A stretch of DNA of 64,000 nucleotides from Prochlorococcus sp. AG-402-K14 (GCA_003216815.1 QCIG01000001.1:62001-126000), one strand, 5' to 3'. Numbered from the stretch's first letter, positions 18,272 through 26,089 are shown. A program made the numbers and translations. The notes: a model not told the origin generated them from the sequence alone.

Positions 18272-18700
18272 CTAAAGTTCTTTAGCTAAATATTCAATAT
18301 AATTTTTCAAAGTATAGCCATGAGAATCATCATTACCTTTTACAAAATCAATATCATCAATTAGGTCTATGTTATGTCCTGCCATTAGCTCCTTTACTCG
18401 GGCATTAAACCAATCTTTAACAGATTTCTCTAATGCATCTTTTTGGTGCTGAGACCATAGATAAGTATCAAATGCTGTTACTGCATCTTCTCTACTCCAT
18501 TTTTGTAGTCCTATGAAGTGATTTTTTACTGGACAATCTTTTCTATTTATATAATGTTTCTTAGAAGTTCTAGACATTCCTCGTGCATACCGTTCTTCAG
18601 CAAATATATTTTTAACTAACAACTGACCTGCCATGTTTTCATTTTTAATTTGAACCTCTCTTCTCATATCCTTTTGACCTAAGACTTGTATTGGATCCAT
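18272..18700 (-). CDS. KDCPV-family hypothetical protein, paralogue of the gene at 38836
   Basis: 142 residues. It shares with the 38836-39378 protein a start of the form I-x-VLGQ-x-D-x-RR, the motif Y-I-x-RKDCPV, a tryptophan-rich middle, a W-x-[ND]-ARVK segment and the ending HGYTLK-x-YIE. The conserved Cys, His and Trp could form an active or binding site. It is soluble. The two copies lie 20 kb apart, one beside tRNA-Pro. No known family is recognised. Confidence 0.7.
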   Translation of the reverse strand: MDPIQVLGQKDMRREVQIKNENMAGQLLVKNIFAEERYARGMSRTSKKHYINRKDCPVKNHFIGLQKWSREDAVTAFDTYLWSQHQKDALEKSVKDWFNARVKELMAGHNIDLIDDIDFVKGNDDSHGYTLKNYIEYLAKEL

Positions 18701-18702
18701 AG

Positions 18703-18804
18703 CTAATTAGTTTTTGTAGGTTCACTTACTTTCGATTGAAAATCTCCAAGTAGATTGTTCCAATAATTCATCAAAGAATCAGGCATAGGTGTGTTTAATG
18801 GCAT
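18703..18804 (-). CDS. 33-residue peptide upstream of the KDCPV gene
   Basis: ATG to TAG, ending two bases before the start of the 18700 gene, so it could be a coupled leader peptide or small partner. The sequence PLNTPMPDSLMNYWNNLLGD is hydrophilic. There is no other support. Confidence 0.35.
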   Translation of the reverse strand: MPLNTPMPDSLMNYWNNLLGDFQSKVSEPTKTN

Positions 18805-18852
18805 TTAATAGAAAGTACATTAAGCATTATTTTTGCTGCTAATCCCGTTTTA

Positions 18853-18922
18853 ACAGAATTTGTTTCACTTCATAACCATGAACAAATTTAATTTCGCCCG
18901 AATCTAATTTAATAATTGATAA
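18853..18922 (-). pseudogene. fragment of the VDSGEI-family gene (see 32354, 35664)
   Basis: The minus strand decodes as IIKLDSGEIKFVHGYEVKQI, matching VANVDTGEIKFVHGEEVREI in the 35664 protein and the equivalent in the 32354 protein. Only this core survives; the flanks are not alignable. Confidence 0.65.
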
Positions 18923-18954
18923 GTTTTAACATCTTGATTTGTATTTTCTTTTGA

Positions 18955-19047
18955 TTAAAAACAATCATCTTCTACACCCCGACCCGAATCAGTAGATGGA
19001 ATAGCACAAATTGAAAGGGCAAAAACTAATGAAATAACCTTTTTCAC
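18955..19047 (-). CDS. short exported peptide, relative of the gene at 37701
   Basis: 30 residues from a GTG start. The signal-like start KKVISLVFALSICAIPS parallels KKLISLVFTLSVIGSPS in the 37701 gene, and both have a GTG start. This copy stops early after a short tail (EDDCF), so it may be a truncated remnant. Confidence 0.45.
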   Translation of the reverse strand: MKKVISLVFALSICAIPSTDSGRGVEDDCF

Positions 19048-19058
19048 TTTGAACTAAG

Positions 19059-19085
19059 AAGATTCTCTGGATATATCAGAATCTT
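19059..19085. terminator. 8-bp hairpin with T run
   Basis: AAGATTCT and AGAATCTT pair around an 11-base loop, followed on the plus strand by TTTTC. No plus-strand gene ends close upstream. The rest of the 19048-19400 gap shows only the presumed promoter of the gene at 19401. Confidence 0.4.
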
Positions 19086-19400
19086 TTTCTTGATCCATTA
19101 TTTTTAAAAAATTAATCAAGACTACTCAGTCGAAAACGAAATCAGATCCATCCCTTTAGAGAGTCTTAAATAGTCGAAATATAAAGATCTGATAAGTCCT
19201 TCTTTTTTTATTATTTGTGATCCCGAAAGATTGCATTAGTTTTTTGGGAATAGTTAAAGGAGTAAATAGTTTCATAGGCCCTCTTTGCTATAACTTTGTT
19301 TTAGACCTTTTATTTGCTCATTGAAAGTATTTAACTACTACAAAATTGGTGCAATGAAGGTACCTTCAAGTCATGATAGTTATAAGCATAAAAACTAATT

Positions 19401-19616
19401 ATGGGAGAAGCCAAAAGGAGAAAAGAATTGGGGCTGCCCCCTAGAGAAAAGCCAATAGAGACAGATTTACCTACACTTGACAAGAAAGTTATACAAAATA
19501 AAGTAAGAACTTTTTTATATAAAAATCCAATTATTCCATTCCTTTTTTATGGTGGTGCAATAGCAGCTCTCTTTTGGGGTGTATTTAATCTCGTGAAAGT
19601 CTATAAATTGCTTTAA
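19401..19616 (+). CDS. DUF2839-like small membrane protein
   Basis: 71 residues starting MGEAKRRKELGLPPREKP, the signature start of cyanobacterial DUF2839-type proteins, then one C-terminal helix (IIPFLFYGGAIAALFWGVF). The tail helix would anchor it with the basic N-terminus in the cytoplasm. A second copy lies at 20059. The function is unknown. Confidence 0.75.
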   Translation: MGEAKRRKELGLPPREKPIETDLPTLDKKVIQNKVRTFLYKNPIIPFLFYGGAIAALFWGVFNLVKVYKLL

Positions 19617-19689
19617 CAAAAAAACACTTCTTTCCACTAGTTCTATCATAAAATAAATATCAATTAATACAAATAATATTAATTATACT

Positions 19690-19863
19690 GGAATAAAATC
19701 GCTTCAATAGGTCTTGTATACCATTATTTAAAACAAATAAAGTTAGGAAGAGGATGATACCAGGAGAACTAATTCTTCAAGGTAAAAACACAACTCTTTC
19801 TTTTCAAGTAGCTAGCTTTACTGCAATTAACCTACGTATTACACTTATTTTTAATTTTTTCTG
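19690..19863 (+). pseudogene. decayed DUF2905-like gene
   Basis: The nucleotide sequence aligns with the intact gene at 23095-23298 (TATTTAAAACAAATA, then the GRLPGD-equivalent, then the last helix), but stops and frame changes break it. It sits between two DUF2839-like genes. Confidence 0.7.
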
Positions 19864-20058
19864 ATCGCCCGAGGAATTCTCGATAAAAACTGAGTATGAG
19901 CTTTTGTTTTGATTATTTTTCTGACTTTTAGAGAAGCCCAAATCATTGGTTAAATTATTCCCAATCTGATTTTTTTTAGCTTTGCATTTATGTAAAATAA
20001 AATATAAGTTGACGCTCGTTTTATTCTGTGAGCATTAGCCCTTTTTTTTTTACTAATT

Positions 20059-20241
20059 ATGGGAGAAGCCAAAAGAAGAAAGGAGTTGGGAATGCCTCCT
20101 AGAGATAAGAAGAAAAAGAACATGGATAAGAAAGCTGGTTTTCTCAACAATCTCTCAGCAAAATATCCCTTTTTGCCCTTTATTCTCGGTGGTGTTCTTT
20201 TAACTATACTTATTGTTGATTTAGTGAATTACTACAAATAG
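20059..20241 (+). CDS. DUF2839-like small membrane protein, second copy
   Basis: 60 residues: MGEAKRRKELGMPPRDK, a lysine-rich linker, then one helix (FLPFILGGVLLTILIVDLV). It shares its first 18 residues almost exactly with the 19401 gene, and the upstream ACTAATT is also shared, so the pair is a local duplication. Confidence 0.75.
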   Translation: MGEAKRRKELGMPPRDKKKKNMDKKAGFLNNLSAKYPFLPFILGGVLLTILIVDLVNYYK

Positions 20242-20408
20242 AAGGATGCTTGAGCCCTTTTTTCTAGAAATAAAAGCTGATTAATACGCATCTTATTAGG
20301 ACCGATTGATATTGGAAATATTAAGGATGACTTAGTTCAACACATTCACCTGTTCCCTCTTGCCTAATTAGGAATTAGTACTTGAGTATAAGCCGAGGTG
20401 TTTAAATC

Positions 20409-20615
20409 ATGAGGAATCAATTAGAACATAGTCATTCTAATAGGAGGTTTATGAAGCTAAGAACTCCATTTTCCGTCATCAAAAATGCTTTGAGTGATAT
20501 ACGGGTAATGCATGATTTCAATTACGAATTTCCTGCTGACACTCGAGAGGAGTTTTGGGAAGAAGAATGTGATATCCATCCAACTTCTTCAACATGCAAA
20601 GTTTATGACAATTGA
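20409..20615 (+). CDS. CP12-like protein with the C-terminal GAPDH-binding motif, copy 1
   Basis: 68 residues; a start at 20451 (53 residues) is possible because AGGAGG precedes that ATG at short spacing. The C-terminus EECDIHPTSSTCKVYDN has the C-x8-C-[RK]-x-Y-[DE] form of the CP12 C-terminal loop, which in CP12 inserts into the glyceraldehyde-3-phosphate dehydrogenase site and switches the Calvin cycle off in the dark. The N-terminal cysteine pair and the AWDAVEEL core of full CP12 are absent. A paralogue is at 23373. The CP12 link is inferred from the motif only. Confidence 0.65.
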   Translation: MRNQLEHSHSNRRFMKLRTPFSVIKNALSDIRVMHDFNYEFPADTREEFWEEECDIHPTSSTCKVYDN

Positions 20616-20630
20616 AAGAGCAATTACCTC

Positions 20631-20813
20631 ATGGATCCTTTAGATCCTGCACTTCAAAGTACTTCTATTTCAGGAGTTAAGCCATTATTAACTCTGGCAA
20701 TATTTGCTGGAGTTGGATCTTTTTTCTTTGGAGCACTTTTTACTGCTATTAAAAAAGGAATTAAAGAAGAAGGTTGGTTCAAATTCAATCAAGGCAAAGA
20801 AAAAAAAGATTAA
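20631..20813 (+). CDS. small single-helix membrane protein
   Basis: 60 residues: a polar N-terminus (DPLDPALQSTSISG), one glycine-containing helix (LLTLAIFAGVGSFFFGALF) and a Lys-rich tail. It starts 15 bases after the CP12-like gene and is probably co-transcribed. The function is unknown. Confidence 0.6.
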   Translation: MDPLDPALQSTSISGVKPLLTLAIFAGVGSFFFGALFTAIKKGIKEEGWFKFNQGKEKKD

Positions 20814-20870
20814 GCAAGTTCATTTTAAGTCTCTATTTTGAACAAAAGATTTCAGTAGATACAATCACAA

Positions 20871-21053
20871 ATGGATTTCTTTGATGAGTTCGAAATTATT
20901 GGTGGGATCATTCCGAACTTGATTGGCTTAGCAGTTTTTTGTGGGGTAATAATTTATTTTGATCAAACTAGAAAAGCAAAAGTCAGACGAGGAGAAAAAA
21001 TAATTAGTCAATATAAAGGTAAAACTAGTTTGATATTTTTTAAGTTTTTATGA
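20871..21053 (+). CDS. GG-I-[IV]-PNLI small membrane protein, copy 1
   Basis: 60 residues with IIGGIIPNLIGLAVFCGVII, shared with the gene at 28501 (IIGGIVPNLIAFVLFIGAIG) and a broken copy at 34174. It has one membrane helix and a basic C-terminus. Three copies in one window support a real family of unknown role. Confidence 0.65.
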   Translation: MDFFDEFEIIGGIIPNLIGLAVFCGVIIYFDQTRKAKVRRGEKIISQYKGKTSLIFFKFL

Positions 21054-21133
21054 ATTGGGTATTTCTTTCAGGTAGTAAAAATCATTGTCCTTAGCGAATC
21101 TAATTACATCAAAATCTAATTTTTCTTCCCACG

Positions 21134-21352
21134 ATGCCTTTTGCGGTTATTTCTGAAGCTGGTAATTGGGTTCCTTCTTATTCCCTTCTCTATTTTGTTT
21201 TGATCATGGGCGCTCTACTTACAGCTGGTGTCGCCATGTCAGCTTTTTCCTTTTACGATGATTACTATTGGGGGGATAAGGATTTTAGAGATCAACTTAG
21301 GTTTCATCCTTCAAACAGGAATTCATCCAATCAAAAGGCTCGAAAGGCCTAA
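21134..21352 (+). CDS. small single-helix membrane protein
   Basis: 72 residues: a helix (LLYFVLIMGALLTAGVAMSA) followed by an aromatic/acidic stretch (FYDDYYWGDKDFRDQ) and a polar tail. The family is unknown; the size and layout suggest a membrane-associated accessory protein. Confidence 0.6.
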   Translation: MPFAVISEAGNWVPSYSLLYFVLIMGALLTAGVAMSAFSFYDDYYWGDKDFRDQLRFHPSNRNSSNQKARKA

Positions 21353-21431
21353 ACAAGATTTACAAATATTTAAATAGAAAAATGGGGCAATAGACCCCTC
21401 ATAATCGTCTTTAATACACTGACCGTATTTA

Positions 21432-21647
21432 CTAAGAAGTGACTTCCTCCTTCTCCTTCCTGGCTGGAGCAGGAGCTTTGATCTCTTATTGTAGTTAATG
21501 CTCTCGATCATCAAGAACCTTGACTCGAGCTTGATAACTCTCCTCTAGTCTCTTACGAGAAGCCTCGATATTTTCGAGTTCTTCTTCTCTTTGTTTACGC
21601 TTGATTTCTTCTAGCTGACTATCAGAGACCACATAAACAGTTCTCAT
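21432..21647 (-). pseudogene. coiled-coil protein with a probable frameshift
   Basis: From the ATG at 21647 the first 50 residues (RTVYVVSDSQLEEIKRKQRE...) stop at 21495. A second frame immediately downstream reads IKAPAPARKEKEEVTS to a stop at 21432, the sort of Pro/Ala tail expected on such a protein. One indel near 21490 would join them. Without a homologue in the window this stays an inference; the first part alone may be functional. Confidence 0.45.
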
Positions 21648-21896
21648 AGGGGAGAAGAAGGAATCAGCGAATACTCCCTCAAATAAAGAAGAATACATTA
21701 CATTCATTCGAAAGACATATCTACTTTGACTTGACTACTTGGAATTTAAAATTTTACAAACCGAATAATCAATTACAGCCTCTACGACTAAGATCAGTTG
21801 CCACTACTACTTGTTTGAGCATACCTATAGATTACTAGTAAGTCTTAAGCAAAACTCTTTGCTATTAATTAGTACAAAATGAAGTTAGTAATAGAA

Positions 21897-22475
21897 TTAA
21901 ATTTGCTTATTAGGGAATAATTCTTTATTTGACTCAGGAAGGTAACCTTGTGGATTCATTGGCTGTAGATCTCGTGGAAAACCATAATTAAAAAATTCTC
22001 TTATGTTTAATTGATTCAAAGATTCTTGCTCAGGAATAACAAATGTATCTCGAATCAAGTTAACCTCAATTTCTTTTCTTTTACCTTTTTCGTTAGTTCT
22101 AGCAATGACTAATTTAATTGGCTTATCTTTAGGACCTTTGATTAATTTAATTGCCTCCTTCAAACCCATTCCTTTAGTAGCCTTTCCATCTATCTTTAGG
22201 ATTACATCACCTGATTTCATATCGGCATCACTTGCAGGCGTGCTATCAATAATTGATTGAATTGTTATTTCTGCCATATCACTATTCAGAAAAAGCGTTA
22301 TACCAATACCAGTCATTTCCCTTTTGATTTTTTTAGTTGCTCTCTGATTAGTTCTTACGCAACCAGAATAATCTCTAGCTTCAAGGCAACGTTTGTGAAT
22401 CTCTTCTGAGACCTCAGCCTTTACAGTACTTGGTAATACAAAAGCAAAAATAATGGGAAGAATTAAGTGTTTCAT
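21897..22475 (-). CDS. exported PDZ-domain protein
   Basis: 192 residues: a signal peptide (LILPIIFAFVLPSTVKA), a cysteine pair segment (KRCLEARDYSGCVRTN), then a PDZ domain at about residues 54-145. The PDZ features are GIGITLF, STPASDADMKSGDVILKIDG and the helix LKEAIKLIKGPKDKPI. There is no protease domain. PDZ folds bind C-terminal or exposed peptides, so it is likely a periplasmic or lumenal binding or scaffold protein. The tail is polar. Confidence 0.8.
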   Translation of the reverse strand: MKHLILPIIFAFVLPSTVKAEVSEEIHKRCLEARDYSGCVRTNQRATKKIKREMTGIGITLFLNSDMAEITIQSIIDSTPASDADMKSGDVILKIDGKATKGMGLKEAIKLIKGPKDKPIKLVIARTNEKGKRKEIEVNLIRDTFVIPEQESLNQLNIREFFNYGFPRDLQPMNPQGYLPESNKELFPNKQI

Positions 22476-22596
22476 TTTTGGATGTTCCCTACACTAATCT
22501 CAAGCTGTATGCGCTATCAATTTCTAATATATGCCGTCCATTTGATTTATAGATACTCCTATTTTCAAAAGCTCTCTGAAATTTAGATATGACTAG

Positions 22597-22776
22597 TTAA
22601 AAATGAAAATATGGAATGTCTTTCAGTCGAGGAGGCTTAGATGAGCAAATACCAAATTGCATGCACTCAATAACATCATCGTCATATTTGGGTTTGGAAG
22701 TAGAAAACAATTCATAATTCAGGAAAGATCCTTTGACATTATTTAGTAGATGATTAAATGGATTTCCACAAGACAT
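22597..22776 (-). CDS. Cx5C microprotein, copy 4
   Basis: 59 residues with a good Shine-Dalgarno (AGGAGA, about 8 bases before the ATG). The order is as in copy 1: a polar N-terminus, then KYDDDVIECMQFGICS, then a variable tail (SKPPRLKDIPYFHF). The acidic YDDDV lead-in is shared with copy 1 at 7469, 15 kb away. Confidence 0.7.
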   Translation of the reverse strand: MSCGNPFNHLLNNVKGSFLNYELFSTSKPKYDDDVIECMQFGICSSKPPRLKDIPYFHF

Positions 22777-23094
22777 AATAAGTTCTCCTAAAAATGTTGG
22801 GGAGACATTCCATCCAATATGACTTTGAATGCCTTCCCCTCTACTATCAGAACCAAGTCTTAAACTAAAAATTCTGATAATTCTTTTCTAATCAAAGTTA
22901 TCTAAAAATCAAATCAGTATAAATTACTGTTTTGTCTTGAATATTTTGCGGGAGGCATTTAAACCTCCCTAAAGCCTTAGCCATTAATCAAAGTGTAGGC
23001 AGAGACCCTAGGAAAGTTTTAATTGAAAACGTAATAATTGAAAAGGGTGCTATCACCCAAGTATTAGTACAGTTGGGTTAATCAATAACTAATA
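22777..23094. other. gene-free stretch with a GC hairpin
   Basis: It contains GGGAGG-CATTTAAA-CCTCCC at 22950-22969, a strong hairpin without a T run, and a weaker ACCCAA/TTGGGT pair just before the gene at 23095. They may be transcript ends or leader structures. There is no coding frame. Confidence 0.4.
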
Positions 23095-23298
23095 ATGCAA
23101 AGGATACTAATTACAATTGGACTTGTAATTGTTTCGATCGGCGTTCTATATCCCTATTTAAAACAAATAGGTTTGGGACGATTACCTGGGGACATCATTC
23201 TTAGAGGTGAGAACTCAACTTTTTATTTCCCAGTCGTTAGCTGTATTGCCATTAGTCTACTTCTTACAGTCATCCTTAATTTGTTCCGAACTTCCTAG
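23095..23298 (+). CDS. DUF2905-like membrane protein
   Basis: 67 residues: helix 1 (ILITIGLVIVSIGVLYPYL), a short loop GLGRLPGDIILRGEN, then helix 2 (FYFPVVSCIAISLLLTVIL). The GRLPGDI loop is the mark of the small DUF2905 family. A decayed copy lies at 19690, followed like this one by a CP12-like gene further on, so a gene block was duplicated. Confidence 0.8.
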   Translation: MQRILITIGLVIVSIGVLYPYLKQIGLGRLPGDIILRGENSTFYFPVVSCIAISLLLTVILNLFRTS

Positions 23299-23372
23299 TA
23301 TCTGCCATAAGTCAAGAGGCTGATTAAAATCATTCTTTTTCTATGACTAATCTGATGAGTAGGGAGTAATAC

Positions 23373-23606
23373 TTGAGTAATAACCGAGGTATCAAAATCA
23401 GAAAGGATCAATTAGAACAATGGTATCTGAAAAGGAGGTTTATGAAACTAAAAACTCCGGTCTCTGTCATCAAAGATGCGTTAAATGATATTCAAGTGAT
23501 GCATGATTTCAATTACATCATTCCACCTGAAACAAGAGAAGAGTTTTGGGAAAATGAATGCGATCTTCACCCAACCAACTCAACCTGCAAGACATATGAA
23601 GTGTAA
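23373..23606 (+). CDS. CP12-like protein, copy 2
   Basis: 77 residues from TTG, or 54 from the ATG at 23442, which has AGGAGG just upstream. It aligns with the 20409 protein from RRFMKL to the end and finishes NECDLHPTNSTCKTYEV, again C-x8-C-K-x-Y-[DE]. The leader AATACTTGAGTAATAACCGAGG is also shared with copy 1. The shared body (TPVSVIKDALNDIQVMHDFN) has no counterpart that I know in CP12. Confidence 0.65.
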   Translation: MSNNRGIKIRKDQLEQWYLKRRFMKLKTPVSVIKDALNDIQVMHDFNYIIPPETREEFWENECDLHPTNSTCKTYEV

Positions 23607-23608
23607 AC

Positions 23609-24007
23609 AAAATTATTTGTACATATCTTGGTGATTTAAAAACAGAGTCCCTTCATCAACTGTCTGGTTCAGTCTTACGAACTGATGCCCCTATAGATCA
23701 TGAAGGGAAAGGTCGATATTTCTGCCCTACAGATCTAGTGGCGACAGGATTAGGGACTTGTCTACTAACAGTGATGGGTATCAAAGCGAAAAAGGAAAGG
23801 TGGTCATTAGATGGTCTAAAACTAGAGGTTAATAAAAAGATGTCTAAGCTTGGTCCCAGGAAAATCGATACTTTAGTTGTTAATATTTTCACCCCATCAA
23901 ATCTGACGGCTGATCAATTGAATGGATTAAAAGAAGAAATAAAAGATTGTCCTGTATTGAGGAATATTCAAAGTTCGACAAACATTAATCTTCTATGGAA
24001 ACAATAG
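23609..24007 (+). CDS. OsmC-family protein without a normal start codon
   Basis: The frame reads KIICTYLGDLKTESLHQLSG and CPTDLVATGLGTCLLTVMGI, the OsmC/Ohr-like fold's N-terminal strand and helix, then a normal C-terminal half to 24007. OsmC proteins reduce organic hydroperoxides with cysteines; the helix cysteine (GTCLLT) is present. No ATG, GTG or TTG lies between the in-frame stop at 23597 and the domain; the next, GTG 23738, would remove a third of it. It uses a rare start (ATT at 23612), is coupled to the upstream gene, or has lost its start. Confidence 0.65.
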   Translation, partial: KIICTYLGDLKTESLHQLSGSVLRTDAPIDHEGKGRYFCPTDLVATGLGTCLLTVMGIKAKKERWSLDGLKLEVNKKMSKLGPRKIDTLVVNIFTPSNLTADQLNGLKEEIKDCPVLRNIQSSTNINLLWKQ

Positions 24008-24023
24008 TAAAGGAGGATTTGCA

Positions 24024-24507
24024 ATGCGTTTAAATTTTGTTCCTACCAATGTTTTCCGTGAGACACCTCAAGTATCGTTCTTCGATGCAGGTATCAAAGA
24101 TTCTAATGGATCTGATGTCGTAATTCATCACGGCAATGCAATCTCACCCCTAAACGATGGAGAATTTGAGCAGTATTACGTACATCGACATCAGATTGAT
24201 CACAATTTAGTTATTGAAGGTAGTCGTATTTTTACTTTGATCAATCCTAAATGGGATGAACCACATCACATTATTTTCTTAAACCGCGCGATGGGAGCAC
24301 TTCAAATTCCTATAGGAACAATATCATCGATCAATCTCTAATAAAGAAGGAAGTATTGTTCTAAACCACGCCGTAAGGGGTGAAAAATTTAATCATGAAA
24401 AAGAATTTATACCTGTTAGTTTAAGAGACAGAAAAGATCTGAAAACAGCTCAAAAAAAAGGATCCCGTTTACTGGATTTGGGAAAAAGATCAAATCAAAA
24501 GAATTAA
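24024..24507 (+). pseudogene. frameshifted copy of the cupin-like gene at 30567
   Basis: It has the same AGGAGG ribosome site and the same first 98 codons as 30567 (about 90% identical). Two extra bases (AT) at about 24320 shift the frame to an early stop at 24341. Downstream DNA still aligns with the paralogue (IVLN, EFIPVSLRDRKDL) in other frames, with a second indel near 24460. The truncated 105-residue product keeps most of the cupin strands but loses the last. Confidence 0.8.
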
Positions 24508-24509
24508 GT

Positions 24510-24725
24510 TTGAGCAAATTCAATCTAGAGAAAAAATTTCTTAATCGGATTAAAAAACTTGTCTTGAAACAAACGAAGCTACCACCACAAATAGTGCTTC
24601 AAAAATCGAAGGAAGTGATTTTCCAATTGGAAAACCCATTACCCTCGGATGATCCACATCAGTTTCCTCTGAAGGGACCCTTAAAGATTAAAAGGTCTGC
24701 AGATCAATTATTGATTCATTATTAA
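24510..24725 (+). CDS. basic hypothetical protein
   Basis: 71 residues from TTG, lysine-rich with a proline-rich loop (LENPLPSDDPHQFPLKGP). It begins where the cupin relic ends, so it may be an independent gene or relic. There is no strong ribosome site. The function is unknown. Confidence 0.4.
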   Translation: MSKFNLEKKFLNRIKKLVLKQTKLPPQIVLQKSKEVIFQLENPLPSDDPHQFPLKGPLKIKRSADQLLIHY

Positions 24726-24862
24726 GCACTAATAAACTGATATAAAAGGAATCAAGGATGAGATGAAGTTAAAGAGCCTTGACTTTTAGGCATTAAGACT
24801 TATTGATATTCTGTAGCCGTTGATACAAAAATAATGCTCATTCTAGAAATGGAGCATTTGCG

Positions 24863-25207
24863 ATGCCCCTGAGAAAACCATTCCACATAACACCTCAGGG
24901 TGGATCAATTCATTGCTTAGAGGGCCTGGCTGGAAGAATCTTTAGAGCTTGTTCTGCAAATCAATGCACTTATACAGGAAATCTTCACAGTGCAAAAACG
25001 TTTATAGACTTTGTTGAAAACAAAACTATTAAATTTCTTCCTTCTGAGAAAAAAAACGAAAAGATCCCATTTCAACGCAAAACAACCCTTAAGTGGAATG
25101 AAGACGGAAGTCTATCTTCAATTGATATGGCAAGGATATTGAGTCGCCTTGAAAAAAAACATTTGACCGAATGTGATCTTTCTTGCGAATGGGGAACTTC
25201 TAACTGA
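24863..25207 (+). CDS. cysteine-containing hypothetical protein
   Basis: 114 residues, soluble, with Cys in SIHCLEG, RACSANQC and ECDLSCEWG; the first half is Gly-rich (HITPQGGSIHCLEGLAGR). The six or so cysteines could bind a metal. A charged helical C-terminal half follows. No family is recognised. It has its own upstream spacer. Confidence 0.55.
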   Translation: MPLRKPFHITPQGGSIHCLEGLAGRIFRACSANQCTYTGNLHSAKTFIDFVENKTIKFLPSEKKNEKIPFQRKTTLKWNEDGSLSSIDMARILSRLEKKHLTECDLSCEWGTSN

Positions 25208-25320
25208 AGAACATATACAAAGATTATAAATAAGGCTTCAAAGGCAAGGTCAAATTGAATGATAAAAACGTTCAATCAAATTTGGATACTAAGAAAACCA
25301 GAATTAACAGGTAAAAAAAA

Positions 25321-25398
25321 TACGGTTGGAGTTGGAAAAAAATTGCTGTATTTATGATGTAAGTCCTACTACTGTCAGGCGGTGGAGTTTGTTATGAA
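25321..25398 (+). pseudogene. helix-turn-helix micro-relic, copy 1
   Basis: With one frame change this reads WSWKKIA...YDVSPTTVRRWSLL, a short helix-turn-helix. Related sequences occur at 28691 (open frame) and 31564 (open frame), and tails at 26350, 29796 and 36815. It is probably the remnant of a DNA-binding protein of a lost mobile element. Confidence 0.55.
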
Positions 25399-25434
25399 AG
25401 AAGGGTCTCTGCGTCTTCTAATTTGCCTGATACT

Positions 25435-25623
25435 TTAAGTCTTTTTATTTCCTATCCAGTCTTCTGGCTTTTTCATCATCCAATCCATAATTCCATCGCT
25501 ATCCATATTCTTAGAGCTAAGGCCAAAGGCAACGATAAATAAAAGAGTAAAAGAAATTATAATTACGAGTAAAAGAGGGCTTATGCCCATTTCAGAAAGG
25601 GTAAGACTAAAAAGATATTGCAT
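25435..25623 (-). CDS. SEMG[IL]SP small membrane protein, copy 1
   Basis: 62 residues: LSEMGISPLLLVIIISFTLL, a helix, then a polar tail (NMDSDGIMDWMMKKPEDW). The opening SEMG-[IL]-SP and the helix are shared with the gene at 47934, so this is a two-copy family. The topology is a single helix. The function is unknown. Confidence 0.6.
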   Translation of the reverse strand: MQYLFSLTLSEMGISPLLLVIIISFTLLFIVAFGLSSKNMDSDGIMDWMMKKPEDWIGNKKT

Positions 25624-25680
25624 AATAAGAAAGTGAAATTTTTTTAATTGGAATTTTAAAACTAAAGCTTATGAGGTTGA

Positions 25681-25884
25681 TTATCCATGCCACAAGAGCT
25701 CAAATAATTGACATTTTTCCATAGAAATGAATTGTTGAAACATTGTTTCTTCAAATAACCTTCTTAGTTCCATTTCATTAGCTTTTTTCGCCATTGTATT
25801 AGCTAGTTTACTGGCTATTTCTTGATGATTAGATTCCTGTTCCATATTTTCAAAATTATATTTATTAACCTTTTCTAGAATCAA
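25681..25884 (-). CDS. small helical soluble protein
   Basis: 67 residues, or 54 from an inner ATG at 25845. It is acidic and helical (ASKLANTMAKKANEMELRRL), with no membrane segment. The function is unknown. Confidence 0.5.
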   Translation of the reverse strand: MILEKVNKYNFENMEQESNHQEIASKLANTMAKKANEMELRRLFEETMFQQFISMEKCQLFELLWHG

Positions 25885-25953
25885 ATATCTCTTTTTTTTT
25901 TGTATTGTTTACATAATGTATTTCCTATGTATCAAAAATTTCGTAAATGAGTT

Positions 25954-26079
25954 CTAGGCGTTGGCTTTGTTTTGTCGTAGTTTTAAATAAAAATCGTTTA
26001 GTGGTTCTTTTATAGAAAATATTTTTCCGTAGAAATCTGCGCAGTGTTGAATTAACGGCTTAAAAGGGTTCATGTCCAT
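25954..26079 (-). CDS. MNPFKPL microprotein, copy 1
   Basis: 41 residues starting MDMNPFKPLIQHCADFYGKI, with an AGGA ribosome site about 9 bases upstream. A second copy at 28986 matches along its whole length (about 75% by eye). It starts 10 bases after the stop of the 36-residue membrane peptide gene at 26090, so the two form a mini-operon. Confidence 0.65.
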   Translation of the reverse strand: MDMNPFKPLIQHCADFYGKIFSIKEPLNDFYLKLRQNKANA

Positions 26080-26089
26080 TTTCTTAGTC

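Noticed and set aside
21323-21514. Minus-strand 63-codon frame
   Set aside because: It overlaps the plus-strand gene ending 21352; its left part is better explained by the frameshifted tail at 21432.
7469-22776. Cx5C family as prochlorosin-type lanthipeptides
   Set aside because: There is no Nif11-type leader and no Gly-Gly cleavage site, and no LanM-like enzyme lies in the window.
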